Assembly: GCF_010731775.1 (NCBI RefSeq)
Contig: NZ_AP022590.1
Location: forward strand, 3,348,001 to 3,412,000
Length of the DNA: 64,000 bases
Reading direction: 5' to 3'
Source of the DNA: Mycobacterium mantenii
Lineage (GTDB): Bacteria > Actinomycetota > Actinomycetes > Mycobacteriales > Mycobacteriaceae
Position 1 is the first letter of the stretch; every line of letters begins with the position of its first letter. The position numbers were made by a program, and so were the translations under genes. The notes under the pieces were generated by a model. It worked only from the letters and a program-made list of their open reading frames with translations. It ran no database searches and was not told where the DNA came from. Shown one piece after another: positions 48,152 through 58,007 of the stretch.

Positions 48152-48269
48152 ACTTCCTCCCGTACGGACGTAGCCCAACCCACCTGCCGCAAAAGCTGCC
48201 CGAGGGCAATGTAATGGATCGGCTGCGCGTCCGCCCGGTATCCGGCCGAAGCGCGCGAGGCATGCCGGC

Positions 48270-50156
48270 CTATTCGACGGTGACGGACTTGGCCAGGTTT
48301 CGCGGCTTGTCGACGTCGTAGCCGCGCGCCTGCGCCACCGACGCGGCGAACACCTGGAGCGGGATCGTCGAGAGCAGGGGTTGCAGAAGCGTTGACACGG
48401 AAGGAATTTCGATCAGGTGATCGGCGTGGGGGCGCACCGTGTCGTCGCCTTCCTCGGCGATCACAATCGTTATCGCACCGCGCGCCTGGATCTCGCGGAT
48501 GTTGGACAGCAGCTTGGCGTGCAGCACGGCCGAGCCCTTGGGGGACGGCATGATGACGATGACCGGCAGATCGTCCTCGATCAGCGCGATGGGGCCGTGC
48601 TTGAGCTCGCCGGCGGCGAAGCCCTCGGCGTGCATGTAGGCCAATTCCTTGAGTTTCAGCGCGCCTTCCAGCGCCACCGGGTACCCGACGTGGCGACCCA
48701 GGAACAGCACCGTCGGGGACTGGGCGAATTGATAGGCCAAGGCGGCCACCGGCTTGATCGTCGCGATCACCCGCGCGACAAGGTCGGGCATCGCTTCCAG
48801 CTCGTGGTATTCGCGCTGCACCTCGTCGGGGTACTTGGTGCCGCGGGCCTGGGCCAGCGCCAGCCCGACGAGATAGTTGGCGGTGATCTGCGCCAGGAAC
48901 GTCTTGGTCGAGGCCACCCCGATCTCCGGGCCGGCGCGGGTGTACAGCACGGCGTCGCACTCGCGCGGAATCTGTGAGCCGTTGGTGTTGCAGATCGCCA
49001 AGACCTTGGCCTTCTGCTCCTTGGCGTGCCGCACGGCTTCGAGCGTGTCCGCGGTTTCACCGGACTGCGAGATGGCGACCACCAGGGTGCTGCGGTCCAG
49101 AACCGGGTCGCGGTACCGGAATTCGCTGGCCAGCTCGACCTCGACCGGCAGCCGCGTCCAGTGCTCGATCGCGTACTTGGCCAACAGGCCGGAGTGATAC
49201 GCCGTGCCGCAGGCCACCACGAACACCTTGTCGATCTCGCGGAGTTCCTGATCGCTCAAGCGCTGTTCGTCGAGGACGATCCGGCCGTCGACGAAATGCC
49301 CCAGCAGGGTGTCGGCCACGGCGGCGGGCTGCTCGGCGATCTCCTTGAGCATGAAGTACTCGTAGCCGCCCTTTTCGGCGGCGGCCAGATCCCAGTCGAT
49401 GTGGAACTCGCGGTAGGCGCCGGGTCCCAAGTCTTCGTTGCCGTCGAAGTCGGTGATCCGATAGCCGTTCGCGGTGATCACCACGGCTTGGTCCTGGCCG
49501 AGTTCGATGGCGTTGCGGGTGTGCGGGATGAACGCCGCCACGTCGGAGCCGACAAACATCTCGCCGTCGCCGATGCCGATCACCAGCGGGGTGGAGCGGC
49601 GGGCGGCGACGATGGTGCCCGGGTCGTCGGCGTTGGCGAACACCAGCGTGAAGTGACCGTCCAGGCGGCGCAGCACCGCGAGCACCGAGGCGGCGAAATC
49701 GCCTGCGGTGTCGCCGTGCCGGTAGGCCTGCGACACCAGATGCACCGCGACCTCGGTGTCAGTGTCGCTGGCGAACTCGACGCCCTGGGCCTCCAGCTCG
49801 TGGCGCAGGCCGGCGTAGTTCTCGATGATGCCGTTGTGGACCACCGCGATCTTGCCGGCGGCGTCGCAGTGTGGGTGAGCGTTGCGGTCGGTGGGACGTC
49901 CGTGGGTGGCCCACCGGGTGTGGCCCAGACCGGTGGTTCCGGTCAGCGAGGACGGCGGCATCTCGGCGACCGCCTCTTCCAGGTTGGCCAGCCGGCCGGC
50001 ACGTCGGCTGACCGTCAAGGTGCCTGCTGAGAGGCCACTGCCGTTGACCAAGGCGACGCCCGACGAGTCGTAACCGCGGTATTCCATCCGGCGCAGGGCG
50101 GCCATGACGACCTCACAGGCGGGCTGCTGCCCGACGTAGCCGACAATTCCGCACAT
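48270..50156 (-). CDS. glmS: Glutamine-fructose-6-phosphate aminotransferase GlmS
   Basis: 628 residues. The class II glutaminase domain begins MCGIVGYVG, with Cys2 as nucleophile after Met removal, and has GHTRWATHG and HNGIIENY. Two SIS domains follow (VACGTAYHSGLLAK, SQSGETADTL, SPKGSAVL). It ends PRNLAKSVTVE, the usual family end. It makes glucosamine 6-phosphate for peptidoglycan and UDP-GlcNAc; glmM for the next step lies 4.8 kb away. No glmS riboswitch-like leader was recognised in the 13 bp to other starts or nearby. Confidence 0.96.
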   Translation of the reverse strand: MCGIVGYVGQQPACEVVMAALRRMEYRGYDSSGVALVNGSGLSAGTLTVSRRAGRLANLEEAVAEMPPSSLTGTTGLGHTRWATHGRPTDRNAHPHCDAAGKIAVVHNGIIENYAGLRHELEAQGVEFASDTDTEVAVHLVSQAYRHGDTAGDFAASVLAVLRRLDGHFTLVFANADDPGTIVAARRSTPLVIGIGDGEMFVGSDVAAFIPHTRNAIELGQDQAVVITANGYRITDFDGNEDLGPGAYREFHIDWDLAAAEKGGYEYFMLKEIAEQPAAVADTLLGHFVDGRIVLDEQRLSDQELREIDKVFVVACGTAYHSGLLAKYAIEHWTRLPVEVELASEFRYRDPVLDRSTLVVAISQSGETADTLEAVRHAKEQKAKVLAICNTNGSQIPRECDAVLYTRAGPEIGVASTKTFLAQITANYLVGLALAQARGTKYPDEVQREYHELEAMPDLVARVIATIKPVAALAYQFAQSPTVLFLGRHVGYPVALEGALKLKELAYMHAEGFAAGELKHGPIALIEDDLPVIVIMPSPKGSAVLHAKLLSNIREIQARGAITIVIAEEGDDTVRPHADHLIEIPSVSTLLQPLLSTIPLQVFAASVAQARGYDVDKPRNLAKSVTVE

Positions 50157-50684
50157 TCTGACCAGGGTAGTGCAGCCGGACCACCGACCCCGCACTCCAC
50201 CGTGGTGGTCAGGCCGCCCACCTGCACGAAAGGCCCGTGCCGACCCTTACCGCCAGTCGGCCCACCGCCGGGTTTCGGCGTACCGGGACGGTGACGGTTT
50301 CATTCACTCAGTCGTCATAAACGGCGGAACGTTTTTACCTGATGTATTTGTGACGTTTCCGTTTGCTTACATGTCGGCGAGATTTATCGTCCCAGCATTC
50401 GAAATGTCAGCAAATACTAGAAAGAGCCCCAGCCGGCCGAAGGACGAGCTGCTTGAAGCCCGAGCGGTCACGATTCCACAGCGTATCAGCCGCGAAACCG
50501 TGGTCATCGCTTTGCGGTAAGGCATTAATTAGGCATAAGCCAAGTATTCTGGCTACCTGGGACCACGCTTTTAGCCGAGCCATGAATTCAGTCGTCAGTA
50601 GTTGTTAACCGGGAATTGTGCAACGGGTCGTATTGAGATGCGTAACTTTTCGGACCGCCCATCAGGCGCCATGAGGAGGCAATC
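50157..50684. other. 528-bp region upstream of a small gene
   Basis: Contains the glmS promoter on the left. The right half is A/T-richer and includes TTGTGACG and GGCATTAATTAGGCATAAGC. One 116-codon frame crosses it but begins in GC-rich, low-quality sequence and has no ribosome site. No gene is supported. Confidence 0.5.
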
Positions 50685-50882
50685 ATGACCGCAGTTCGCT
50701 ACATCGACGTGGTGCCCGCCCCGTTGGCACCGGCACCGCGGCAGACGGGCAAGCCGCGCCCGCGGGCGGCGACCGGCTCCGGAAACCCCTTGATGGACAT
50801 GACCACCCAGCTGCTGTCCGGCGCGCTGCACCAGCTCTATGCGGCGCTGTGGCGGGTGGGTGTCATCGAGGTCAGGGCCTAG
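50685..50882 (+). CDS. Small conserved-looking protein, 65 residues
   Basis: ATG preceded by a near-perfect GAGGAGG at 6 bp. The N-terminal half is Pro/Arg-rich (VVPAPLAPAPRQTGKPRPR). The C-terminal half is an amphipathic helix (DMTTQLLSGALHQLYAALWR) followed by VGVIEVRA. No family name is known to me, but the strong ribosome site argues for translation. Confidence 0.7.
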   Translation: MTAVRYIDVVPAPLAPAPRQTGKPRPRAATGSGNPLMDMTTQLLSGALHQLYAALWRVGVIEVRA

Positions 50883-50953
50883 CAAGGGCGCGGAAGCCCG
50901 GGCGGGCGTTCCTTCTCCCCCGGCGCCCGTTTGCGATGCGCTAACGTCGACGC

Positions 50954-51793
50954 GTGGCCCGCACCCGCAAGCTCGTCGCAGCTCTCAGCCGCCGTGGTCC
51001 GCATCGAGTTTTGCGGGGTGACCTGGCCTTTGCCGGGCTACCCGGAGTGGTGTACACCCCCGAGGAGGGGCTCAATCTGCCCGGCGTGGCGTTCGGCCAC
51101 GATTGGCTCGCCGGCACCGCCCGGTATGCGAACTTGCTCGAACATCTGGCGTCGTGGGGCATCGTGGCCGGCGCACCCGACACCCAGCGCGGCCTGGCCC
51201 CGTCGGTGCTGAACTTCGCCTTCGATCTCGGCACCGCCCTGGACATCGTGTCGGGCGTGCGGCTGGGCCCCGGCAAGATCAGCGTGCATCCCGCCAAGCT
51301 GGGTGTGGTCGGTCACGGCTTCGGTGGCTCGGCGGCGGTGTTCGCCGCGGCCGGAATGCCGGCCAAGCCCGCCGCGGTCGCGGCGCTTTTCCCCAGCGCC
51401 ACCAGCCCGCCGGCGCAGCAGCCGGCCGCGACGCTGAAGGTTCCCGGGGTGATCTTCACCGCGCCGGGCGATCCGAAAACACTGAACTCCAACGCGTTGG
51501 CGCTGGCCGACGTGTGGGACGCGGCGACGCTGCGCATCGTCAGCAAGGCCGAATCCGGTGGGCTGGTCGAGGGCCGGCGGCTGACCAAGGTGCTGGGTCT
51601 GGCCGGGCCGCACCGGCGCACCCAGCGGTCGGTTCGCGCACTGCTGACCGGCTATCTGCTCTACACCCTCGGCGGCGACAAGACGTATCGCGACTTCGCC
51701 GATCCGCAGGCGCACCTGCCCGGCACGGATGCGATCGACCCCGAGGCCGAAGCGATTCCGCTGGAAGACAAGATCGTCGCCCTCCTGAAGTGA
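50954..51793 (+). CDS. Alpha/beta hydrolase (Rv3438-like)
   Basis: 279 residues; GTG start. Dienelactone-hydrolase-like core: GVAFGHDWLAGTARYANLLEHLASWG, nucleophile elbow VGHGFGGSAAV where Ser is replaced by Phe-Gly context (GHGFGG), so the usual GxSxG Ser is missing. It may thus be an inactive or altered hydrolase fold. The size and position equal those of Rv3438. Confidence 0.82.
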   Translation: MARTRKLVAALSRRGPHRVLRGDLAFAGLPGVVYTPEEGLNLPGVAFGHDWLAGTARYANLLEHLASWGIVAGAPDTQRGLAPSVLNFAFDLGTALDIVSGVRLGPGKISVHPAKLGVVGHGFGGSAAVFAAAGMPAKPAAVAALFPSATSPPAQQPAATLKVPGVIFTAPGDPKTLNSNALALADVWDAATLRIVSKAESGGLVEGRRLTKVLGLAGPHRRTQRSVRALLTGYLLYTLGGDKTYRDFADPQAHLPGTDAIDPEAEAIPLEDKIVALLK

Positions 51794-51824
51794 GGTGGCA
51801 TGGCTGAAGGGGTAGTTGCCCAGT

Positions 51825-52100
51825 ATGTCGACCGTGCGAGCGCTCTACGACCGCTGGATCATCGAGCTGTGGGACGGCCAGCCCATCGCGGCCGAGATCG
51901 TCACCGACGACTTCGTGGGCCACTGGCCCGACCGGGAGGTGCACGGGCCGCTGTCCGACGGCGACCTGGTCGCCGGGCGCTGGGTGGGCACCGGCCTTAG
52001 TCCGGACGGCCCGGTCTCGTTCACCGGCAATGACATCCTTCGCCTCGCCGCCGACGGCCAGCGGTTCGCGGAGTACTGGACGGGCACGTCGGCGGGCTGA
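51825..52100 (+). CDS. SnoaL/NTF2-like protein, internally shortened
   Basis: 91 residues. The start VRALYDRWIIELWDGQPIAA and the end SFTGNDILRLAADGQRFAEYW are typical of SnoaL-like proteins, which usually have about 120-130 residues. Between HWPDREVHG and GDLVAGRWVG about 30 residues expected in the family are absent without a frame change. The fold would lose a helix and strand, so function is doubtful. ATG at 51825 is taken as start. Confidence 0.68.
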   Translation: MSTVRALYDRWIIELWDGQPIAAEIVTDDFVGHWPDREVHGPLSDGDLVAGRWVGTGLSPDGPVSFTGNDILRLAADGQRFAEYWTGTSAG

Positions 52101-52139
52101 CGGTCCCGGGCCCGCGCGGCGGCGTGGTAAGTGTCTGTG

Positions 52140-53180
52140 ATGCGAATCGGGATCGCTCTGAACTATTCGGGTGGCTTCCACGAAGCCGTCGACCGCGTGG
52201 TCGAACTGGAGAAGTCGGGCATCGAGGTCGTGGTGGTGGCCGAGGCGTATGCCTTCGACGCCATCAGCCAGCTGGGCTATCTGGCCGCCAAGACGAACAC
52301 CGTCGAGTTGGCGTCCGGGGTGCTGCCCATCTACATCCGCACGCCGTCGCTGCTGGCGATGACGGCCGCGGGGCTGGATTACGTGTCCGGCGGGCGATTC
52401 CGCCTCGGCATCGGCACCTCCGGGCCGCAGGTGATCGAGGGGTTTCACGGCGTGCCGTTCGGCGCCCCGATCGGCCGCACCCGCGAGATCGTGGAGATCT
52501 GCCGTAAGGTGTGGCGCCGCGAACGCGTGCAGTACGACGGCAAGTACTACCGGCTGCCCCTGCCCGCCGATCGCGGGATGGGGTTGGGTAAGCCGCTGCA
52601 GCTTATCAATCACCCTGTGCGCGAACGCATTCCGGTCAGCATCGCCGCGCTGGGACCCAAGAATGTCGAGCTCACCGCCGAGATCGCCGAGGGCTGGCAG
52701 CCCGTTTTCTACATTCCGGACAAGGCGGCGTCGATCTGGGGCGACGCCCTCGCGGCAGGCGCCGCCAAACGCGATCCCGCACTGGGGCCGCTCGACGTGA
52801 TGGTGCACGCCTCGTTGGCCATCGGGGACGACGTCGACGAGCGGCTGGCGTGGGTCAAGCCGCAGCTGGGGCTGTACATCGGCGGCATGGGCGCCAAAGG
52901 CCGCAATTTCTACCATAATTTGGCGACGCGGTATGGGTTCGGCGAGGTCGCGGACCGCATCCAGGAGCTGTACCTGTCCGGCCGCAAGCAGGAGGCCATC
53001 GATGCGGTGCCCGACGAGCTGGTGCGGGGCATGTCGCTGATCGGCCCTGCCGGGTACGTCGCCGAACGCATGGCCGCGTTCGCCGAGGCGGGGGTGACCA
53101 CCCTGTTGGTGAACCCGTTGGCCGCCGACCCCGCCGAATCCGTCCGCTTCGTCGAGGAAGCTCTCAAGCTGCAGCCCTGA
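52140..53180 (+). CDS. LLM-class F420-dependent oxidoreductase
   Basis: 346 residues of the luciferase-like TIM-barrel type: MRIGIALNYSGGF, VVVVAEAYAFDAISQLGYLAAKT, GRFRLGIGTSGPQV and PVSIAALGPKNVELTAEIAEGW. Members reduce or oxidise substrates with coenzyme F420. Similar to Rv3520c-type proteins. It ends 4 bp before the convergent Rv3439c-like stop. Substrate unknown. Confidence 0.87.
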   Translation: MRIGIALNYSGGFHEAVDRVVELEKSGIEVVVVAEAYAFDAISQLGYLAAKTNTVELASGVLPIYIRTPSLLAMTAAGLDYVSGGRFRLGIGTSGPQVIEGFHGVPFGAPIGRTREIVEICRKVWRRERVQYDGKYYRLPLPADRGMGLGKPLQLINHPVRERIPVSIAALGPKNVELTAEIAEGWQPVFYIPDKAASIWGDALAAGAAKRDPALGPLDVMVHASLAIGDDVDERLAWVKPQLGLYIGGMGAKGRNFYHNLATRYGFGEVADRIQELYLSGRKQEAIDAVPDELVRGMSLIGPAGYVAERMAAFAEAGVTTLLVNPLAADPAESVRFVEEALKLQP

Positions 53181-53184
53181 GCGG

Positions 53185-54606
53185 TCACTGCCCCGCCTGC
53201 GGAAGCTGGTCCGCGGCAATCTCGCACGGCGTCGATCCCTGGCCGGCCGCGGGGGCCGGCTCGGCGGCGGGAGCGGCGGGCGGCGCGTCGGCCGGCGGTG
53301 CGTCGGCGGGTGGCACGTCGGTCGGTGGTGGGCCGCCGACGGATTGGATCGACTCGTCGGGCTGGTTCGGCTCAGGTTCGCCGACCCGCTGGGCCTGGTC
53401 TGCTGTGGCGGGGTCGTCGGGCTGGTCGGTGGTGGCGGGATCGTCGGACCCGTCGACGGCCTTGTCGTCGGTGACGTCGCCGCCGTCTTCGGGATCGTCT
53501 GTGTGGAACGGTTTTTCGTCGAAGGCGCTGGCGTCGTCGTTGAAGGGGTCCGCACCCCCCAGGCCGTCACCGGCGGATCCGATCAACCCGCCCACCGCGT
53601 CGACGATCCGGCCGGCCAGCCCGAGAAGCCCACCGCCGCTACCGAGTCCGCCACCCAGACCGCTATCGCCGAACCCACCCAGATCGCCCGCCGGCATGCC
53701 CAGGCCGTCACCGAGCGCGGCTCCCCAGTCCGCGGGAGGCCCCGGGGCGGCGGCCGGCGGCGGGGCCGGAGTCACCGGATCGGGTGTGGCGGAGACCGCG
53801 GCGGGCGCGGCGGCCGTCAGCGTCGGCGCCGGATCCGCCGGCGGGGCGGGCGCCGGATCCACCCGCGGTTCGGGCGCGGCGGACACCGGCGGGGCGAGCT
53901 GCATCGGTACCACGCCCGCCCCAAGGTCACCGGGAAACTCGAAGCGCGCCGTCGGCACCGCGGCCATCTTGTCGATGACCATGGCGTAGGACGTCTCGAC
54001 CCCGTCCGAGGCGGACCGCATCGCGGTCAACCAATCATTGTGAATGTCGTTGTCCACGTGTGGCATTACCTGCCGGCGCACCACGTCCGCGGCGTCGTCC
54101 CGGTCCCCGGCCATCACCGCGGCCGCGGCCGCCAGCCATGCCGGCCGTTGCGCCTGGGTGCCGTCGTCGACGGCGATGGCGGTCGCGACCTTCGAGTCGA
54201 CCAGGTACCACAGGTTGTCACGCAGGGATTCGCACCGTTGCGCCGCCGCGCGCAGTTCGGTGGCCAGCGCGTCCGCGCTGTCGCAATGCCGCTGCAACAG
54301 TTGCACCGCGGCGTCCCCGCCCGGACCCGTCCACGCCGCCGCCAGCTCGGCCACCTGGGCGCGCTGCATCCGCAGCGCCTCGGCCGCCACCACGCCCGCC
54401 GCCCGCAACTCCGCACAGTCGCGATCCAGCGCACGCAGGTCCAGGCCGTCCTCACCGGCATACCATTCGCGGATCTGCGCGGGATACGTTGTCAGATCCG
54501 GGTTTTGGTAGCCGAGCGCCTGACAGGCCTGCACGTAGGCCTGGGTGTGTTCGACGGCCGTCCGGCCCTCGTCAAGGCGCGCGGCCACGTCCAATCGCTC
54601 GGCCAT
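53185..54606 (-). CDS. Rv3439c-like Ala/Pro-rich protein
   Basis: 473 residues. The first 230 residues are helical (RDCAELRAAGVVAAEALRM, then AELAAAWTGPGGDAAVQLLQ with a WxG turn). This resembles WXG/ESX-associated proteins. The remainder is Pro/Ala/Asp/Gly-rich with a glycine segment (GLGGGLGSGGGLLGLAG) and ends with GQGSTPCEIAADQLPQAGQ. It starts 4 bp after the Rv3440c-like stop. A secreted or envelope-associated role with ESX substrates is inferred; no enzyme motif is seen. Confidence 0.82.
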   Translation of the reverse strand: MAERLDVAARLDEGRTAVEHTQAYVQACQALGYQNPDLTTYPAQIREWYAGEDGLDLRALDRDCAELRAAGVVAAEALRMQRAQVAELAAAWTGPGGDAAVQLLQRHCDSADALATELRAAAQRCESLRDNLWYLVDSKVATAIAVDDGTQAQRPAWLAAAAAVMAGDRDDAADVVRRQVMPHVDNDIHNDWLTAMRSASDGVETSYAMVIDKMAAVPTARFEFPGDLGAGVVPMQLAPPVSAAPEPRVDPAPAPPADPAPTLTAAAPAAVSATPDPVTPAPPPAAAPGPPADWGAALGDGLGMPAGDLGGFGDSGLGGGLGSGGGLLGLAGRIVDAVGGLIGSAGDGLGGADPFNDDASAFDEKPFHTDDPEDGGDVTDDKAVDGSDDPATTDQPDDPATADQAQRVGEPEPNQPDESIQSVGGPPPTDVPPADAPPADAPPAAPAAEPAPAAGQGSTPCEIAADQLPQAGQ

Positions 54607-54609
54607 CGG

Positions 54610-54939
54610 CTAGGCGATCCGCACCGCGGCATACAGTTCGGCGGCGGCGTAGCGCTCGGCGCTGGACCGCAGGGCGGCGGCGATCTCGGTCGACGCGCGC
54701 GACCATTGCGACACCTGCGCCACCAGCCGCTCGAATTCGATGCGCAGCGCGTCGCCGCGCGCGGTGTGTGCGCGGCCGGCGCTCGCTCCGCCGAAAGCCA
54801 GCCTGGACAGGTGGTCGCTCACCGCGCGGTCGATGAACTCGGCCGCCATGGCGAATTGATTAGCCACCCGCTGCGCCGCCGGCGCGTCGATCTGCGTGCG
54901 GGCGATGGCTACCGGGCGTGTTCCCCCAACGGATTTCAT
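54610..54939 (-). CDS. Rv3440c-like ESX-associated (EspC-type) small protein
   Basis: 109 residues, a helical hairpin: VANQFAMAAEFIDRAVSDHL and ERLVAQVSQWSRASTEIAAAL, with YAAAELYAAVRI at the end. Its length and pattern resemble the DUF2580/EspC family secreted by type VII systems. It is paired with the larger Rv3439c-like protein on the same strand. The start (ATG at 54939) is probable. Confidence 0.75.
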   Translation of the reverse strand: MKSVGGTRPVAIARTQIDAPAAQRVANQFAMAAEFIDRAVSDHLSRLAFGGASAGRAHTARGDALRIEFERLVAQVSQWSRASTEIAAALRSSAERYAAAELYAAVRIA

Positions 54940-54989
54940 GCCTTATCCGACGCCCGCGGGCGTGGCGGGGTTCCGGTGGGTTAGGCGAT

Positions 54990-56327
54990 CTACAGCGCGC
55001 CGCTGACCGCGTCGGCGACGCGGGCGGCGATGCGCGCGGCGATGTCCTTTTCGGGCGCTTCCACCATGACGCGGATCATCGGCTCGGTTCCCGACGGGCG
55101 CAACAGGATTCGGCCGGTGTCGCCGAGTTCGGCCTCGGCCTGCCCGACGGCGCTGCGCACCGCGGGCGCGGTCGCGGCGGTGTCCTTGTCGGCGACGGTC
55201 ACGTTGATCAGTACCTGCGGCAGCGTCTGCATCGCCGAGGCCAGTTCGGCCAGCGTCGAGCCGGTCTGCACCATGCGGTTCATCAGCCGCAGGCCCGTGA
55301 CGATGCCGTCGCCGGTCGAGCCCAGCGCCGGCATCACGATGTGCCCGGACTGTTCGCCGCCCAGGCTGTAGTCGCCGGCCCGCAGCTCCTCCACGACGTA
55401 GCGGTCGCCAACCCCGGTGGTGCGCACCTCGATTCCGGCCGAACGCATGGCCAAGTGCAGCCCCAGGTTGCTCATCACTGTGGTGACCAAGGTCTTGGAT
55501 GCCAGCTCGTCGGCCTCGTGCATAGCCAGCGCGAGCACGACCATGATGTGGTCGCCGTCGACCAGGTTGCCATTGGCGTCGATGGCCAGGCAGCGGTCGG
55601 CGTCCCCGTCGTGGGCCAGGCCCAGGTCGGCGCGGTGCGCGATGACCGCCGCGCGCAGCGAGTCCAGATGCGTCGACCCGCAGTTGTCGTTGATGTTGAG
55701 CCCGTTGGGTTCGGCGTTGATCGCGATCACCCGGGCGCCGGCGGCGCGGTAGGCGCGCGGGGCCACCGCGGAGGCCGCGCCGTGGGCGCAGTCCACCACC
55801 ACGGTCAACCCGTCGAGGCGCAGGGTGCTGGCCTTGCTCAGGTGGCGCAGATAGCGGTCGGCCGCGTCCTCGGCGTCGATGACCCGCCCGATCCCGGCGC
55901 CGACCGGACGCAACCCGGGATCGATGGCGAGCAGCGCCTCGATCTGGTCCTCGGTGCCGTCGTCGAGCTTGCGGCCGCCGGGGCCGAAGATCTTGATGCC
56001 GTTGTCGGGCATCGGGTTGTGCGACGCGGAGATCATCACGCCGAAGTCGGCGTCGTAGGCACCGGTCAGGTAGGCGACCGCCGGGGTGGGCAGCACCCCG
56101 ACGCGCAGCGCGTCGACGCCCTGGCTGGTCAGCCCGGCGATCACCGCGGCCTCCAGCATTTCGCCACTGGCCCGCGGATCGCGGCCGATCACCGCGACGC
56201 GCCGGCCCGGTGCCGGGGCGCTCGCCAAATGCCGCGCCGCCGCGGAACCCAGCGCCAGCGCCAGCTCGGCGGTCAGCTCGCGATTGGCGACCCCACGGAC
56301 ACCGTCGGTGCCGAATAGTCGACCCAT
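54990..56327 (-). CDS. glmM: Phosphoglucosamine mutase GlmM
   Basis: 445 residues. Catalytic phosphoserine in [16 protein letters not shown], metal loop [11 protein letters not shown], sugar-specificity GGEQSGH and C-terminal phosphate loop [16 protein letters not shown]. It converts glucosamine 6-phosphate to glucosamine 1-phosphate for UDP-GlcNAc. Size as MrsA (Rv3441c). Confidence 0.96.
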   Translation of the reverse strand: MGRLFGTDGVRGVANRELTAELALALGSAAARHLASAPAPGRRVAVIGRDPRASGEMLEAAVIAGLTSQGVDALRVGVLPTPAVAYLTGAYDADFGVMISASHNPMPDNGIKIFGPGGRKLDDGTEDQIEALLAIDPGLRPVGAGIGRVIDAEDAADRYLRHLSKASTLRLDGLTVVVDCAHGAASAVAPRAYRAAGARVIAINAEPNGLNINDNCGSTHLDSLRAAVIAHRADLGLAHDGDADRCLAIDANGNLVDGDHIMVVLALAMHEADELASKTLVTTVMSNLGLHLAMRSAGIEVRTTGVGDRYVVEELRAGDYSLGGEQSGHIVMPALGSTGDGIVTGLRLMNRMVQTGSTLAELASAMQTLPQVLINVTVADKDTAATAPAVRSAVGQAEAELGDTGRILLRPSGTEPMIRVMVEAPEKDIAARIAARVADAVSGAL

Positions 56328-56421
56328 GCGACCAAACCTCTCACAGTTGTCGGGCTAGCACCTAACGTGCCCGTTCCTTTGTCGACGAAACGGGCCGCGT
56401 CGGGGCGCAGACACGCCGCAA

Positions 56422-56462
56422 CCGGCCACAACTTGTGCACCACGATGCCAAGTTGTGGCCGG
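56422..56462. terminator. Perfect long palindrome after rpsI
   Basis: CCGGCCACAACTTG (56422-56435) and CAAGTTGTGGCCGG (56449-56462) have 14-bp perfect arms and a 13-nt loop, 15 bp past the rpsI stop. Probably the terminator of rplM-rpsI, or a palindromic repeat. Confidence 0.72.
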
Positions 56463-56476
56463 ACAGCGACGGCTGA

Positions 56477-57007
56477 TCAGCGCTTGCTGTACTGAGGCGC
56501 CTTACGGGCCTTCTTCAGGCCGTACTTTTTGCGCTCGGTGGCACGCGGGTCACGGGTGAGGAAGCCGGCCTTCTTCAGCGGGGGCCGGTCCTCGGGCTGG
56601 GCCAGGATCAGCGCCCGCGCGATGCCCAGGCGCAGCGCGCCGGCCTGCCCCGAGGGGCCGCCGCCGTGCAGCAGGGCGTAGATGTCGAAGCTGTCCACCC
56701 GGTCGACGGTGACCAGCGGGGCCTTGATGAGCTGCTGGTGCACCTTGTTGGGGAAGTAGCCCTCCAGGGTGCGGCCGTTCAGGTTGAACTTGCCGGTGCC
56801 GGGCACCAGGCGCACCCGCACCACGGCCTCCTTGCGGCGGCCGACGGTCTGGATGGGCCGGTCGAACACGAAGGACTCGGCGGGCGCGGCGGCCTCGGCG
56901 GGCTCCACCGAGGCTTCGGTCACCTCGGCCGCGGCCACGGTTTCCTCGACGGTCTCTGCGACTTCTGGGGTGTCCGGGTTCTCCGGGGCCTCGGTCGTTT
57001 CGGTCAC
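56477..57007 (-). CDS. rpsI: 30S ribosomal protein S9
   Basis: 176 residues. The S9 core is at 45-176 ([40 protein letters not shown]) and ends [14 protein letters not shown], the tail reaching the P site. The first 45 residues are an acidic Glu/Ala/Val extension, common in actinobacteria. GTG at 57007 overlaps the rplM stop. Confidence 0.96.
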   Translation of the reverse strand: MTETTEAPENPDTPEVAETVEETVAAAEVTEASVEPAEAAAPAESFVFDRPIQTVGRRKEAVVRVRLVPGTGKFNLNGRTLEGYFPNKVHQQLIKAPLVTVDRVDSFDIYALLHGGGPSGQAGALRLGIARALILAQPEDRPPLKKAGFLTRDPRATERKKYGLKKARKAPQYSKR

Positions 57008-57447
57008 TGGGCCACCTGCTTGATCTCGTACGGAACGGGCTGTTGTGCGGCGTGGGGGTGCGTCGGGCCGGCGTAAACGTGCAGCTTGCGCGCGATCTGC
57101 CGGGCCAGCTTGTTCTTGGGCAGCATGCCGATGATCGCGTCCTCCACGACCCGGTCGGGGTGCTTGTCCATCAGCTCGCGCATGGTTCGGCTGCTCAGAC
57201 CGCCGGGATACCCCGAGTGGCGGTAAGCCAGCTTCTTGTCCAGCTTCTGGCCGCTGAAGGCGACCTTGTCGGCGTTGATGACGATGACGAAGTCACCACC
57301 GTCGACATTGGGGGTGAACGTCGGCTTGTGCTTGCCGCGCAGCAGGGTGGCTGCCGCGACGGCAAGGCGGCCAAGCACCACGTCCGTGGCGTCGATGACG
57401 TGCCACGACCTCGTGGTGTCACCCGCCTTTGGCGTGTACGTAGGCAC
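57004..57447 (-). CDS. rplM: 50S ribosomal protein L13
   Basis: 147 residues, equal to the M. tuberculosis protein, starting at GTG 57447 ([19 protein letters not shown]). Core segments [20 protein letters not shown] and [21 protein letters not shown]. First gene of rplM-rpsI. Confidence 0.96.
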   Translation of the reverse strand: MPTYTPKAGDTTRSWHVIDATDVVLGRLAVAAATLLRGKHKPTFTPNVDGGDFVIVINADKVAFSGQKLDKKLAYRHSGYPGGLSSRTMRELMDKHPDRVVEDAIIGMLPKNKLARQIARKLHVYAGPTHPHAAQQPVPYEIKQVAQ

Positions 57448-57695
57448 AGCGCTTACCTTCTCTTCTTCTCGAGGTGGATCCCGGGTGACCCGGGGGCCGG
57501 TCAGGCGTTCGCGGCAGGGCTTGGTCTCGGCGACCGACATTGACCCGAGGCCCCGGCGCACCGCACGCCAACGGAGCAGCTTACCGACCGCCATCCCCGC
57601 AGGTCAAAATGACTGTGTGGTCCCGACGGCTCTCCCCCGTCAGGACCACACAGGTCTCACGGCGCGGCCGGGGCCGCGCGGTGCCCAATCGGCCG

Positions 57696-57992
57696 CTACC
57701 GCGCCCACACCCCGGCCGCCCGGCGGTCGGCGTCGGCCACCTCTTGCGCGCCGTCGCGTACGGCATTTCCCAGCTCGGCCAGTATCTCGTTGAGCGCGGC
57801 CGCCGACTGGTGCCATCTCAGCTGCTCGGCCTGGTAGGCGGCGGCCGCTTCGCTGGTCCAGAGCTGCCGCAGCGGGTCGATTTGGGATCTCAGCTCGTCC
57901 AGCGCGGCGTTGAAGCGGGTCGACGTGGCGTGGATTTCCTGACGCACCGAATGTTCGATTTCGCCGAAGTCATAGGAAAGCACCGGGTCCAC
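57696..57992 (-). CDS. esxT: ESX-4 WXG100 protein EsxT
   Basis: 98 residues, helical hairpin with the WTS turn near residue 45 (RQLWTSEAAAAYQ), the WXG-type motif, and C-terminal YxxxD-like region QEVADADRR. It forms a heterodimer with EsxU and is exported by ESX-4. It lies 15 bp behind esxU. Confidence 0.92.
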   Translation of the reverse strand: MDPVLSYDFGEIEHSVRQEIHATSTRFNAALDELRSQIDPLRQLWTSEAAAAYQAEQLRWHQSAAALNEILAELGNAVRDGAQEVADADRRAAGVWAR

Positions 57993-58007
57993 TGGGATCC
58001 TCTCTCG

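Noticed and set aside
50170..50520. 116-codon frame between glmS and the small gene
   Set aside because: No ribosome site, Arg/Pro-rich start and no recognisable pattern.
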